From Akkermansiaceae bacterium (GTDB lineage Bacteria > Verrucomicrobiota > Verrucomicrobiia > Verrucomicrobiales > Akkermansiaceae), in the NCBI GenBank assembly GCA_030725745.1, contig JANRFH010000024.1, positions 30,727 to 94,726 on the forward strand: DNA of 64,000 bases, given 5' to 3'. Position 1 is the first letter of the stretch; every line of letters starts with the position of its first letter. Positions 9,801 through 18,942 of the stretch are shown piece by piece. A program made the translations under genes and the position numbers. The notes beneath the pieces were generated by a model. That model was not told the DNA's origin and searched no databases. It saw only the letters and a program-made list of their open reading frames with translations.

Positions 9801-10686
9801 CCTGTAACCAATCCTGCTCTGAACTTCCGGAATCCATGACGAGCGGCACATCAGCAACCGAGATAGTTTTTGAGAAATTCCTCAACCAGACGCTATCTGC
9901 TTCCTCCAGCGGATAGCTAACTTCGCCATCGAAAGGCCCTTCAAAAACTCCATGATCAACGCCGGGGAGAGATGAGAGCCTAGACGCCTGTGTCCTCTCA
10001 TCGCTAGGAAACTCCGTCTCGCTCCAGCCGAGATCCGCTTTCACCCCCTGATCCTCCACCCAGTAGGCATAGTACTGGGAATATCCACTCTGCCCGCCAG
10101 TCACCTCCACTTTTGGAACCAACACGTCGGATGCATCATCCGCCCCCTTAAAAATGGTGACATCATCCCCACCCGGCGCAGTAGCAGCCTCTGCAAGCTC
10201 CTTTCCTGAGGGATCTGGAGATGAAACCAACCATCCACTGAAAACCCTTGAGGCGGGATTAGTGGGATCGAAACTCGCGTCCGATCTAGGAGGCACCGCT
10301 ACTGTATCGGATTTCCACACACCCGTCCAATGTCTGCGCCCATCCACTGGAGCCGCACTTGCACCGTAGCCATCACTACCGCTACCCAGAATGGACGCCG
10401 TAGCCGTGATCCGTTGATCAGGCCCCGCCGCCTTCTGGAGCTCCGAGAGAGCGACCATCATCGCCACCTGCGCGTTCGCACGCGCCATCGCCATTTCTTT
10501 TTCTTTGCCAGATTTTCGTAACGCGACAGTCCCTAATGAAAGCATACCCAGCGCAATCACCAAAAGCAGCACCATGAGACTGAGGCACACAACCAGCGCG
10601 AAGCCGGGTAATTTCTCACCCTGACTTTGGGGCGAAAAATTATCACGATAGCGTATCTGCATGTGCGTAATTTTCGTCGATCTCAT
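6871..10686 (-). CDS. Verru_Chthon cassette protein A-like giant pseudopilin-related protein
   Basis: A 1271-residue protein that begins with a short basic leader, GFALVVCLSLMVLLLVIALG (about 27-46), and then a helical ARANAQVAMMVALSELQKAAGPD segment. This is the layout of type IV pilin/pseudopilin N-termini. From memory it resembles the Verru_Chthon cassette protein A family (TIGR02600), long proteins of unknown function known from Verrucomicrobia. The remainder is rich in Asn, Ser, Tyr and Gly and lacks a recognisable enzyme motif. The start at 10686 is ATG; another ATG eight codons later (10662) is possible, and neither has a clear Shine-Dalgarno sequence. It overlaps the following 254-residue gene by 11 bases. 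The other cassette members (B, C, D) are not in the window. A role in secretion or surface assembly is inference from the N-terminus only. Confidence 0.7.
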   Translation of the reverse strand: MRSTKITHMQIRYRDNFSPQSQGEKLPGFALVVCLSLMVLLLVIALGMLSLGTVALRKSGKEKEMAMARANAQVAMMVALSELQKAAGPDQRITATASILGSGSDGYGASAAPVDGRRHWTGVWKSDTVAVPPRSDASFDPTNPASRVFSGWLVSSPDPSGKELAEAATAPGGDDVTIFKGADDASDVLVPKVEVTGGQSGYSQYYAYWVEDQGVKADLGWSETEFPSDERTQASRLSSLPGVDHGVFEGPFDGEVSYPLEEADSVWLRNFSKTISVADVPLVMDSGSSEQDWLQEKRHDITLASRGLMVDVKLGGLRRDLSLAFEMDGDADMSASSQPTQFNEQIGEFVGGSDPLAAPATGQSMPVPERYLYRVVQGADAPYSDAIFRADDVIRGPNWWAVRDYANLYKRLRGTNGNYTMDARGYYPNYSASSSRNTTATSQFGINTSATAWSSEYNRDSEYIYRPARANYAPVLLGSVALFSAKVVDSNGIQGNLALGVDPFFYIWNPYNRTINVSKYAVRLSRGFGGHIQFNVTDATGGNKRVIGPARLDHYVKKGLSSGTASGNYMTYLVNNLVMQPGEVVIVSPGSGTDSSRTIFNDEATRGTNMNNSSGLLTDVMPLVANAPTATNPDAQVIQWGKFTMDLSDRVECIYTNLYYGTYSTESANSIRGFEHFWLDTYLPGASATAGNLRTDSQLGEHLQQIGGNMAGYLAIPERYEPPRSKTLPADWVWPFFFGSEAVNTKRFFGVNGYLAKPADFAESNPDAILNPREIFTQFNPAHLCTPTELWRPCALNDTYSSISKPSSDPDTLTTSLGINFPAANGKGFWGKSYQSGTSTFPLADIPSSPIHSLADFSNANLSIRSCEPFKAVGNSWASIFVPRNSLYARVGGESTRATASDSSWLINDALFDRYYLSGFAPDFTINSSGYNATGSISETLENFFSDDSDSAYANPALEAYLPRGADKDDVIGILNQPDGYMKTGAFSMIKGAFNVNSTSTAAWAALLRSNRSLAIEYAQGGGTDNSDGTPFPLGASPIDPASGAAQHWAGFSRLSDDDIWDGKGTAETSDDTGLAAEIVAQVKLRGPFMSLSDFVNRRISSSATVTNDMGALQAAIEAVGFNDDVRSSAGGVIAEYPTVNGYNGEPYFREGSVSAKRNTATGIPGDITQADILRPLAPRLTARSDTFLIRSYGEVRSEDGTRILAKAVCEAVVQRVPEYFDAETDGDNNEPWDEASNPFSPTASELNDLNQEFGRRFEVVSFRWLSQDEI

Positions 10687-10880
10687 GATTTGGGTTTCAA
10701 TTTCACTGAGACATCCGGTTATTTGCCAGACGGTCTTCGAATATTGATCATTGATGCTTCCATCAACGATGAGAAGACAAGTTACTGTAACCTCAATGTG
10801 AATACACGAAATTTATTGTCATCCGTTTGAATGATGCCAAAACAGTGAAATCTAGGCTGATATTACAGCGCCGAGAGACA

Positions 10881-12173
10881 TCAAAGCGGCTTCCGGCCAA
10901 GCAACCACTTGCCCCAGAGGAGCATAACACCCACTAGAATGGCATAAAAAGGCACCTGCCAGAGTAGTGCCGCCCCGAATGCCCCTCCTTCCGGCTTTCC
11001 TGCCATCGAGGCGAGAAATCCCGAAAACGCTAGGCTGAAGGAGCCGTAGCCGAGATTGAAAGCCAGTCCTTTCACCGAAAGCACGGTCGCCCGCTTCGAT
11101 GAATCCGCCTCACGGTTCAGCGAACGGCTCAATGTAAACGACAGGAAACTCATCATCGACATCAGCAACATCGCTGGAGCAAGACACCACCAAGAATTCG
11201 CGGGTACCAGCCCCCCCAGCCCCAGCAAAGCCATACCACCGATCAGAGCGAGATTCGCCAGCGGACTGAAACGCTTGTTTAACCAAGCGGCGATGGTGGG
11301 AACCACGATTCCCCCAAAGCCTATCGCCGAACCAATGAACCCGAACGACCACTCGGGAAGCTCGATGAGGCGATAGTATTCGCTGGTGATGGTCGCAAAA
11401 TTCCTTACCACAGCATCAATGCACAGACCGACGAGCACGAAAACCCTAGTCCTAGGGTTCGTGAACACCCATTTAGCAGTCTCCAAAGTAAGCTTCGTCG
11501 CACTTTTACAGGCAGGCCAGATCGCTTCATCGAGGACTTTCTTTGGCTCCACCATGCTAAGGGTGATGCCAAGACAAACCAGTCCTTGGATTAAAACCAT
11601 CGCCACGGGCAAGCGATGCGCCAGCTCTCGTGAAATCTGAAGACTCTCTGGAAGCAAGCGGTTCACGATGGATGGATCATACATCAGCCCGCCGAGAACC
11701 ATTGCTATTACAAAGGCCACAGAACGGTAGCGCATCGCCTTAGATAGCACCTCATCCCAGAGATCGTCCTTTTTCCCATCGGGCAGAGAATCGTAAGCCA
11801 ATGCCTCATCCGCACCACTAGCCGCCGCTTCAGAGAGACCGGACAGCAGACGGTTTGCCACGCACAACCCAAAAAGCACCCACCCGCCGTCCTTCGGAGC
11901 GAATAGCAGGCAAGACATCTCCACCACCATCAGCACCGCTGCTGTAACGAGAAGCGTCTTCCTACCCAGAGTATCAGCTAACGCACCAGATGGCACCTCA
12001 AAGAAAAAAATCGTCGCCGCCCAAACCATGTTGAGCATCACATACTGATCCAACGTCAGCCCGAGATCGATAAACAGGATAGCAAGGATTGGGTAATAAG
12101 CCCGCGCATTGTAGAGCGTAGTGAACCAGACATAACGTCCAGGATTTCCGCTCATGTTCTTTTCTTCAGACAT
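10881..12173 (-). CDS. Major facilitator superfamily transporter
   Basis: A 430-residue polytopic membrane protein with about 12 hydrophobic helices. The loop after helix 2 reads GALADTLGRKTLL, matching the MFS motif A pattern G-x-x-x-D-x-x-G-R-K/R, and helix 2 has FEVPSG. A weaker echo (NKRFSP) lies in the middle loop, as expected for the duplicated MFS fold. The sequence is typical of small-molecule or drug efflux MFS members, and the substrate is not predictable. It starts with ATG at 12173, 43 bases after the stop of the DEAD-box helicase gene on the same strand, so read-through transcription is possible. Confidence 0.85.
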   Translation of the reverse strand: MSEEKNMSGNPGRYVWFTTLYNARAYYPILAILFIDLGLTLDQYVMLNMVWAATIFFFEVPSGALADTLGRKTLLVTAAVLMVVEMSCLLFAPKDGGWVLFGLCVANRLLSGLSEAAASGADEALAYDSLPDGKKDDLWDEVLSKAMRYRSVAFVIAMVLGGLMYDPSIVNRLLPESLQISRELAHRLPVAMVLIQGLVCLGITLSMVEPKKVLDEAIWPACKSATKLTLETAKWVFTNPRTRVFVLVGLCIDAVVRNFATITSEYYRLIELPEWSFGFIGSAIGFGGIVVPTIAAWLNKRFSPLANLALIGGMALLGLGGLVPANSWWCLAPAMLLMSMMSFLSFTLSRSLNREADSSKRATVLSVKGLAFNLGYGSFSLAFSGFLASMAGKPEGGAFGAALLWQVPFYAILVGVMLLWGKWLLGRKPL

Positions 12174-12216
12174 CTGCGGATTTCAGTTTTCACTTCCCTT
12201 CCTTGGAAGTCGAAAG

Positions 12217-13929
12217 TTATTGGTTCGGCCCGCGGTCGTGGTCGATCCGGAAAGTCTTGCCTCGCAGCTTCGCATTGCGCGTCTTCTGGATCGCCTGATC
12301 GGCCAAAGCCTCTGGGACATCCACCAGACAGTGTTTCGGAAACAAAGTGATCCTGCCAAGTGACCCATCAGGCAGTCCAGCCTCACGATACATCATCCCT
12401 ACAATATCCTTCGGCATGATGCCCGCGCCTTTTCCAAGTGAGATAAACAGACGTGTCATGCCTCCCTCAATAGCACCCGCATCACGCGGGCCAGAACGTT
12501 CGTAGCCGCCCGGTCTGTCGCCGCCGAACTCACGGCGTTCGCGGGGTTCACGTGGCTCGCGCTCACGCCTTTCCTTCTTGAAATCCTTCTGCTGACCGTG
12601 TGGCTCGCGGTCTTCTTGGATAGCCTCACCCTCGCGGCCGCTGGACTCACGCAGCATCGTGATCAAAGCACCCGCAATATCAGTTGGCGTGTGACCCTGC
12701 TCCAAGAGGCGGTCGATGTTTTCCTGATAAGAATCGAATCCACCAGTCTCAAGGCGCTCCTTAAGACTCTCGAAAATGATGTCCGCGCGACGTCCCTCGA
12801 CCTGCTCGACTGAAGGGATTTTCTCACGCTTAATCACTTGGCGCGTGTAGCGCTCGACACCTTGCAAGCGGTAGATCTCGCGCCCGTAGACGAAGCTCAC
12901 CGCACGCCCTGAGCGACCCGCCCGACCTGTGCGCCCAATGCGGTGCACATAGTCTTCGGGATCGGTTGGAAGATCGTAGTTGAAGACGATGTCGATCTCA
13001 TCGATGTCCAGCCCGCGAGCCGCCACATCCGTTGCGACTAGGAGTTCCACCGCACCGTCACGGAAACGTTTCAAAACACGCTCACGCATCTGCTGAGTGA
13101 TATCTCCATGCAATCTGTCCGCCGCATAACCACGATTCACGAGATCTTCCGTGCACTCGTCTACGGAGCGCTTGGTGTTGCAAAAAATGATACCCAAGCG
13201 TGGCGGGTTCATGTCGAGGATGCGGGACAACACCTCCACCTTAGAACGTTGGCGCACCTCGAAGTAGGATTGATCGACCGTCGAGACCGTCATCGCTTTT
13301 TGCTCGATCTCAATCAGTTCCGGATCGTTACCGAATTTCTTGATGAAACGCGAAACACCCGCATTCATCGTCGCAGAGAAGAAAAGAATCTGACGCTCCT
13401 TGGGAAGCGCTGCCAGCACCTCGTCCATCTCGTCCTTGAAGCCCATGTCGAGCATGCGGTCGGCCTCATCAAGCACAGCCATTTTGATCCGGCTAGCATC
13501 GAACGATCCCCTGCGAAGGTGATCTAGCAAACGTCCCGGCGTTCCCACCACGAGTTGCGCACCGTCTCTCAACGCGCGCAGCTGCCTATCAATAGGAGCA
13601 CCACCGTAAACCGGCGTCGCCTTCAGTCCATGTTTCTTCGCACCCAGCTTGTGAACCTCTTCACAGACCTGCACCGCAAGCTCACGAGTCGGGCACAGGA
13701 TCAGCACCTGCGGATAGCGCTCGTTCACATCGATTAAAGAAAGCGCAGGCAGCGCGAAAGCTGCAGTTTTCCCGGAACCGGTCGCCGAAAGGCCTAAAAT
13801 ATCTTTGCCAGCAAGTGCAGGCGGGATCGACTTCCATTGGATCGGCGAAGGGCGCTCGTAGCCAAGGGTTTCGATAGCAGCAAGGAGGTCATCGGGAAGC
13901 CCGAGCTCGGAAAAAGGAGGTATGTCCAT
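12217..13929 (-). CDS. DEAD-box ATP-dependent RNA helicase with DbpA-type RNA-binding domain
   Basis: A 570-residue cytoplasmic RNA helicase. All core motifs are visible: Q motif around SPIQWKSIP (28-36), Walker A SATGSGKT (48-55), PTRELA, GTPGR, DEAD (154-157), SAT (185-187), then in domain 2 [22 protein letters not shown] and [11 protein letters not shown] low-complexity Arg/Glu/Pro linker (about 440-480) leads to a C-terminal domain of about 75 residues resembling the DbpA RNA-binding fold found in DbpA and DeaD/CsdA. The length is closer to DeaD/CsdA than to DbpA. Such enzymes remodel rRNA during ribosome assembly and help at low temperature. The repetitive RER/REPRE linker is the only unusual part. 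Confidence 0.92.
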   Translation of the reverse strand: MDIPPFSELGLPDDLLAAIETLGYERPSPIQWKSIPPALAGKDILGLSATGSGKTAAFALPALSLIDVNERYPQVLILCPTRELAVQVCEEVHKLGAKKHGLKATPVYGGAPIDRQLRALRDGAQLVVGTPGRLLDHLRRGSFDASRIKMAVLDEADRMLDMGFKDEMDEVLAALPKERQILFFSATMNAGVSRFIKKFGNDPELIEIEQKAMTVSTVDQSYFEVRQRSKVEVLSRILDMNPPRLGIIFCNTKRSVDECTEDLVNRGYAADRLHGDITQQMRERVLKRFRDGAVELLVATDVAARGLDIDEIDIVFNYDLPTDPEDYVHRIGRTGRAGRSGRAVSFVYGREIYRLQGVERYTRQVIKREKIPSVEQVEGRRADIIFESLKERLETGGFDSYQENIDRLLEQGHTPTDIAGALITMLRESSGREGEAIQEDREPHGQQKDFKKERREREPREPRERREFGGDRPGGYERSGPRDAGAIEGGMTRLFISLGKGAGIMPKDIVGMMYREAGLPDGSLGRITLFPKHCLVDVPEALADQAIQKTRNAKLRGKTFRIDHDRGPNQ

Positions 13930-14013
13930 AAAAGAAAACCGCGACTTTTCGCGGGGGACGCGGACTCTTGCACAGGTTTCCCCAGAAAAACAAGCCCTGA
14001 ATCATACGCCGCT

Positions 14014-14589
14014 TTACTCCTTCCACCGGAAATGCCCTGTCAGGGGAAAAGACACCAGCCTGTCCTCCTCTTGCGCACCTCCCCCGATATTGTGAATCAC
14101 CAGCGGCAAACCCTTCGCATTCTTCTTATCACTAACGATCATCACATGCGGCAGATTGGGCGGCACGGTGCAGGTTACTATATCACCCGGCTTAAAATCT
14201 CCCTCCGCGAGCTGATCCTGCAGAGCGAGCTTTTCATGCTTCCTTTCGAAAAAGGTCATCAAGTTCGGCACCCGGCGGTGGTCGATGTTCCGATCCGTCC
14301 CTTTGAGCCCCCAGATCTTCGGGTATTTGCCGAAATTCGCCTTCATGTCCTCGTGCACGAGCTTCTGCAAATCTTTATCCAGCCCATCACGCAGGGCACG
14401 GATCACGACATCCGTGCAGACCCCTCTCTCCCTAGGTAAGTCCCCTCCCGGATATTCTAAACTCACGTAGGCCGGATCATAACTCAGTGTCACACCCACC
14501 TGTTTCCGCGCCGCCTCCACGATCTTTTCACCAACATCGGCTCCCGCCACCATCACCGAAGCCATCAGAACACATAAGCTTTTAAACAT
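14014..14589 (-). CDS. DUF1287 family exported protein
   Basis: A 191-residue protein with an N-terminal signal peptide (residues 1-17, ending MVAGA). The mature part carries hallmarks of DUF1287: ARKQVGVTLSYDPAYVSLEYPGG, the cysteine segment GVCTDVVIRALRDGLDKDLQ, NFGKYPKIWGLKGTDRNIDHRRVPNL and a final HNIGGGAQEEDRL. The conserved Cys and His arrangement resembles NlpC/P60-like papain-fold hydrolases, so a periplasmic peptidase or amidase role is conceivable but unproven. The ATG at 14589 is preceded by an A-rich stretch. It is divergent from the gene at 14717, with about 127 bases between. Confidence 0.85.
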   Translation of the reverse strand: MFKSLCVLMASVMVAGADVGEKIVEAARKQVGVTLSYDPAYVSLEYPGGDLPRERGVCTDVVIRALRDGLDKDLQKLVHEDMKANFGKYPKIWGLKGTDRNIDHRRVPNLMTFFERKHEKLALQDQLAEGDFKPGDIVTCTVPPNLPHVMIVSDKKNAKGLPLVIHNIGGGAQEEDRLVSFPLTGHFRWKE

Positions 14590-14716
14590 TCTTTATAAAA
14601 CCATAAATGACCGAAGGATCAAGCTCACTCCTCCAATTCACCTTGAATTCATCGGTTCATGAGATTCTCTTCACAGCATCAGACTTTCCTCTTTCATCCT
14701 TCTAGTTGGAGCCTCC

Positions 14717-15565
14717 ATGGCACACGCGGAGCCTTCGTTTTTAAAAATTCAAGGCAAAGCCAACACCTTGAAATCCCCCGCCATCCGCGAAGCCAGCGGC
14801 CTCGCTTGCTCAGCTACCGATCTCGCTTTTCTCTGGATCATTAACGACAGCGGCGGCACGAACGAAGTCCACCTCGCAGACACAAACGGCAACTCCCGAG
14901 GTTCCGTTACCATCACAAGAGCGAAAAACATAGACTGGGAGGATCTCGCATCATTTACACTTGATGGAAAACCTTACCTCCTCATCGCCGATACGGGGGA
15001 CAACGCCTCCCGCCGAACCAACTACACGTTCTACATCGTCCGCGAGCCAACGCTCCCCGCAGCAGGCAAATCCATCTCCGGCGAAATCCCGCTCGCATGG
15101 GAAACAACCTTCACGCTTCCTGAAGGCACTTCCGCCGACATCGAGGCCGTCGCAATCGATGGAAAGTCCGAAAATATCCTTTTCCTCACCAAACGCTTGG
15201 AGCCAGCCATCCTGTATGCAATCCCGCTCGCTGCGCAGAAAGAATCTCCTGTAGCCGAGAAAATTGCCGAAGTAATCATTGATGCTCCCGTCTTACCTCT
15301 AGTCCCATACCGCAGCCAACCCACCGCCATGGACATCGCTAAGGACAATTCCACAGCAGCCGTGATCACCTACTACGGTATTTTTCTATTCCACAGAAAT
15401 GACGAAGAATCATGGGCGGAAGTATTTTCAAAACGCCCAAGAAGCCTACCCGCACACGGGCTCCCACAAGCTGAATCCGTCGCATTCTCAAAAGATGGCA
15501 AGTCACTCTATGGCATCTCGGAAGGCGTAAACTCCTCCATCATAATCTGGCAGAAAACTGACTAA
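14717..15565 (+). CDS. Unknown, probably exported beta-propeller-like protein; N-terminal frame problem
   Basis: A 282-residue protein whose body resembles a six-bladed beta-propeller (repeated motifs such as WIINDSGGTNEVHLAD, DWEDLASF, YLLIADTGDN, ADIEAVAID, ESVAFSKDGKSLYGISEG). No enzyme family can be named. The annotated ATG at 14717 has a GGAG five bases upstream. However, the codons just before it in the same frame read H-S-I-R-L-S-S-F-I-L-L-V-G-A-S, joining M-A-H-A-E-P to make an almost perfect signal peptide with an A-H-A cleavage site. That upstream segment has no ATG, GTG or TTG start before an in-frame TGA. An ATG at 14659 is in the neighbouring frame. A one-base shift would restore a normal signal peptide, so the sequence or the gene may carry a frameshift. 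Confidence 0.7.
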   Translation: MAHAEPSFLKIQGKANTLKSPAIREASGLACSATDLAFLWIINDSGGTNEVHLADTNGNSRGSVTITRAKNIDWEDLASFTLDGKPYLLIADTGDNASRRTNYTFYIVREPTLPAAGKSISGEIPLAWETTFTLPEGTSADIEAVAIDGKSENILFLTKRLEPAILYAIPLAAQKESPVAEKIAEVIIDAPVLPLVPYRSQPTAMDIAKDNSTAAVITYYGIFLFHRNDEESWAEVFSKRPRSLPAHGLPQAESVAFSKDGKSLYGISEGVNSSIIIWQKTD

Positions 15566-15568
15566 AGC

Positions 15569-16174
15569 TCAGCGACCAAGAATGCTACGCGATTGATCCC
15601 GGCTTAAATTCCGCTGCGCATCCCAATCTATTATCGAAGGCGCGTGATAGGTATCCCTCGCTCTCTCAACATAGGAACTCGATCCACGATCCAGAGCTCC
15701 AGCACTAGCTTCTCTCGCACTTCTCTTATCTAGAGTTTTCGTATCGTAAGTCCCACTGCCCTCGCGCGCGCGCTGTCCGCTATCTCGTGCCGCCTGTCCG
15801 TCCTGCCTCGCCGCTGTTTGGAAGCGTGAGCCGTCAGTATTCCCCGCATACTCTTTGCTTTTGTATTCCTTGTCACCCCACCATGACTTTTTCGCGTAGT
15901 CACCAGTCTTGTAAGTTTCCTTATTCACCTCGCCCTTAAAGGAGGAGTCTCTCTGACTGTCGAATGAACTACGTTTATCGGAGTTCGCTATCCAATTACC
16001 TTCTGCATCCTGCTTGTAGCCACCATCTTTCGCCATGAAATCCCCGATGGTTTTCTGCTTTTTCACAGTCGGAGTTGCATTGTCTGTCTCCTTGCTGGCA
16101 CAGCTGATGAGACCCAACGCTGCCACTATAACAAGTAGCATTCTCAGAGAAGATTTTGCAAAAAGATCACTCAT
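15569..16174 (-). CDS. Small lipoprotein of unknown function
   Basis: A 201-residue predicted lipoprotein. I choose the ATG at 16174 because it yields a classic lipoprotein signal: basic start, hydrophobic core and lipobox ending LGLISC with the lipid-modified Cys near residue 26. A longer frame to 16240 runs inside the upstream gene and adds no sensible signal. The mature protein is highly polar, rich in Asp, Lys, Arg, Ser and Gly, with many short K/R-D/E patterns (GDYAKKSWWGDKEYKSKEY), and is probably extended or disordered. It overlaps the 3' end of the coiled-coil/TPR gene by 8 bases, so the two are likely translated together. Its function is unknown. Confidence 0.75.
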   Translation of the reverse strand: MSDLFAKSSLRMLLVIVAALGLISCASKETDNATPTVKKQKTIGDFMAKDGGYKQDAEGNWIANSDKRSSFDSQRDSSFKGEVNKETYKTGDYAKKSWWGDKEYKSKEYAGNTDGSRFQTAARQDGQAARDSGQRAREGSGTYDTKTLDKRSAREASAGALDRGSSSYVERARDTYHAPSIIDWDAQRNLSRDQSRSILGR

Positions 16175-18668
16175 TGGGCAGTTCGCTAAATTTCTGTTCG
16201 AGTCCCGCATCTGGCACCGCGCCGCGCTCCAGAGCATCATGATAATACTGACGTGCTTCCTCTAGCCTGCCCGAATTCGCGCAGAGCATGGCGAGATTGA
16301 AATAAGGTTCGCTTGGCAGAGGATCGGCTGAAATCGCCGCCTTGAAATTCAATTCCGCGTCATCGAACTCACCCAGCTTGATACAGATCACACCTAATAA
16401 TGACCACGACATTGCATCTTCCGGAGCCAGCTCCACGGACTTTTTCACCATCCGCTCTGCCGCCGCGATATCACCCATCCTCATACTTGCAAAACCAAGC
16501 ATCCGGTAGGCGTAGCCATTGCCCTCATCCAGCTCGATGGCTTTCTGGAAACTCTCTGCCGCCGCCATCGGCTCATCCAGTTTCATCTGAACCACACCCA
16601 GCTTGCAGAGTGCTGGCACATGGCCGGGATGCTCTTCAACCATCATTTCATAAAGCTCACGTGTCGGAAGATAACGACCGGCAAGATAAGCTTTAGTCGC
16701 AGCCCTATCGTAGCTTTCCAGCTCACGATTCAGATCGGAAGTCGCACTATTTACCGTTGCTCTGTCCTTCGCGAAAGGGGAAACAAACTCACCATCCACC
16801 TGCTGATCCGCAATCAGTTTCTGCTCCTCTGGGGAAAGCACAATCTCCGCCCCGCCGAACATCTCGATCGCTTCATTTAGCCTTTCATCGTCACGCCCAA
16901 GATCCTTTGCGGCCTCGACCAGTAGTTCCCTCGCCTGCCTGCGGCGCTCCTGCACCAGAAGCTGACGCTTGATCACCTCACGGAGCATTTCCACCTCTTC
17001 GGGATCCGCCTCGACCGAGCCATCAGCCAGTGCCGACTCTTCGCTCTCCAGTCTTTTTGTCAGTTCCTCCAAGCGCTTGTCCTGCGCTTCCTTTTCCAGC
17101 TTCAGGCGGTTGATCTGGCTCTTCGCCATCGCGAGGTCACGCAGCGCAGCAACCACATCGTCCTTCGCCGCATTGTTGTCGAGATTCATGCGCTCGACCT
17201 TTTCGTTCGCCTGACGCAACTCCTTCGCCAGCCCCATATTCTGCTCGATCAATTGCTCGATACGGCCTTCTTCGTTGAGCTTGAGCAATGCCGTCATCTG
17301 CTCTTTTTCATCGAGTAGATTGTCACGCTCTGTCGCTAACTGCGCGTACGCAGCTTGGCTTTCATCCAGCTCTTGCCTCAGTCCAGCGATCTGTTCGTTC
17401 GCTTTGCTGAGCTCCGTGGATTTTTCCTCCAAAGCCTTTTCCAACCCCTCGATCTGGCGGCGCTGACCAGCCACCACTGCATTAGCAACTTCACGCTCTG
17501 TCTTGATATCTCGCTCCAAGTTCGACTCTTTCTGCCTCAGATCCTTTGCCTGCTGCTGCATGATCTCCATGTCAGCGGCGAGTATTTCGATTTTTGCAAG
17601 GGCATCGCTGTGGTCGCCACGGCTGCTACGCAACGCCTTTGCCATCACCTCGCGCTCCTGATCCAGTTGCTCGATCTGACGATTCAGTGCCTCCACTTCG
17701 CCACGCACGGGAGCCGTAGCCATCTGCGCACGCAATGAACGCGCATCCCCTTCGGCCGCTCTCAATTTCCTCTCAAGAATCTCATTCTGCTTCTGCATGT
17801 CATCCACACGCATCGCATTACGCATCGCCTCTTGGCTGCGAGCATCCGCCTTAGAAATCAGATCCCTCAGACGAGCGATCTCTGCCATGGCTTGCGCCTC
17901 CTTTTCTGACTGCCCGTTTGTCTGTGCTTCCCGGAGTTTCCGCTCAAGAATTTCGTTTTGCTTCCGCAGGTCATCCAGCTGCGTCGCGTTCCGCATCGCC
18001 TCGTTACTACGTGCATCCGCTTTGGAAATTAAATCCTTGAGCCGAGCAACTTCCGCCTCTGCCTCCTGCAGCCTTCGTGCCTTCAGTGGATCCACATCCA
18101 GAACGCTTGGCGGGAGCGGCTTAATCGGCGCGACTTCAAGAGGCTTAAATGGTTCAGGGTCATCACGCGGCGCTGGTGTAGGACTCCGATCCGCAAGATT
18201 CATTTTCTCCACAGGATTCGATTCAGGCAATGGTGCAACCTCGATCGGTGCATCCGGCTCGTTCCTTGGATCGACTCCAATTTTTTGCCCGCCCTCAAGC
18301 TCAGCGATAACTCCCTGATCCTTCTGAATCTGCTCACCGGCCTTCTGACGCACCACATCCATGGCCTTGGCGGTCAATTCACGTCGGTTCGTCACCATGC
18401 CGACTTTCCATTCAGGGTAAAATCTCGCCACGGAATCAAACAACTTCGCTGCATTGTCGAACTTCCTCAGCGCCCCCACAAAATCCTCGTCTTTCTCTAA
18501 CTGCTCACCTGCACGAATCTCCATATACGCCTGGAAATACACATCGGATGGATCGAACTGAGGATCTTCCGGTGCCTGTGCTTGCAGCGATCCAAACGCA
18601 AATAGCGAGATCACCAAAAAGTTAACCCATTTAAAACACGCCTGGGCTCGCGTATCCGCCTTGAACAT
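16167..18668 (-). CDS. Exported coiled-coil protein with C-terminal TPR repeats
   Basis: An 833-residue protein with a signal peptide (about 1-31, ending LQAQA), an N-terminal helical pair region (about 40-115), a proline-rich linker (about 135-195), a long coiled coil (about 198-600) and four or more TPR units at about 640-830 (for example ALCKLGVVQMKLDEPMAAAE and SWSLLGVICIKLGEFDDAEL). The first coiled-coil part contains a tandem duplication: residues 206-249 and 263-306 are nearly identical. The arrangement suggests a periplasmic scaffold. It is coupled to the downstream small lipoprotein by an 8-base overlap and is divergent from smc across a 274-base AT-rich region. No enzymatic motif is visible. 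Confidence 0.8.
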   Translation of the reverse strand: MFKADTRAQACFKWVNFLVISLFAFGSLQAQAPEDPQFDPSDVYFQAYMEIRAGEQLEKDEDFVGALRKFDNAAKLFDSVARFYPEWKVGMVTNRRELTAKAMDVVRQKAGEQIQKDQGVIAELEGGQKIGVDPRNEPDAPIEVAPLPESNPVEKMNLADRSPTPAPRDDPEPFKPLEVAPIKPLPPSVLDVDPLKARRLQEAEAEVARLKDLISKADARSNEAMRNATQLDDLRKQNEILERKLREAQTNGQSEKEAQAMAEIARLRDLISKADARSQEAMRNAMRVDDMQKQNEILERKLRAAEGDARSLRAQMATAPVRGEVEALNRQIEQLDQEREVMAKALRSSRGDHSDALAKIEILAADMEIMQQQAKDLRQKESNLERDIKTEREVANAVVAGQRRQIEGLEKALEEKSTELSKANEQIAGLRQELDESQAAYAQLATERDNLLDEKEQMTALLKLNEEGRIEQLIEQNMGLAKELRQANEKVERMNLDNNAAKDDVVAALRDLAMAKSQINRLKLEKEAQDKRLEELTKRLESEESALADGSVEADPEEVEMLREVIKRQLLVQERRRQARELLVEAAKDLGRDDERLNEAIEMFGGAEIVLSPEEQKLIADQQVDGEFVSPFAKDRATVNSATSDLNRELESYDRAATKAYLAGRYLPTRELYEMMVEEHPGHVPALCKLGVVQMKLDEPMAAAESFQKAIELDEGNGYAYRMLGFASMRMGDIAAAERMVKKSVELAPEDAMSWSLLGVICIKLGEFDDAELNFKAAISADPLPSEPYFNLAMLCANSGRLEEARQYYHDALERGAVPDAGLEQKFSELPNE
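17751..18053 (-). repeat. Tandem duplication inside the coiled-coil gene, 171-nt period
   Basis: Two copies of a 44-codon unit, at 17922-18053 and 17751-17882, encode nearly the same helix (LKDLISKADARS...QNEILERKLREA versus LRDLISKADARS...QNEILERKLRAA). The period is 57 codons, or 171 nt. The repeat lengthens the coiled coil without changing its heptad register greatly. Confidence 0.85.
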
Positions 18669-18942
18669 TAGCCCTCAGACCTAGCATCTCCATCAATTTC
18701 AGCAAGCTAAAAGCCCCCGAACCAAAGCTCACTGAAGCCACCAAAAATTCATCTTCCTGACAACTTACTTAACTTACCCTAAATACTCAAAAGCACTACA
18801 TATAGGATATTCACAATGATTTTAATACTACATCTAGTAATTCCAAGCACTCCCACCTTGTTTCTGCCGAGAAAACCGATAGTCTCTCACCAATCCGCGT
18901 CCTTTCTGGCACCCGGCTCAAGAATTTAGGCAATTTTCTCTT
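18669..18942. promoter_or_regulatory. AT-rich divergent promoter region between the TPR gene and smc
   Basis: These 274 bases separate two divergently transcribed genes, so promoters for both must lie here. The central part (18770-18840) is markedly AT-rich compared with the flanking genes. I could not pick convincing -35/-10 pairs, and no coding sequence is apparent. Confidence 0.5.
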
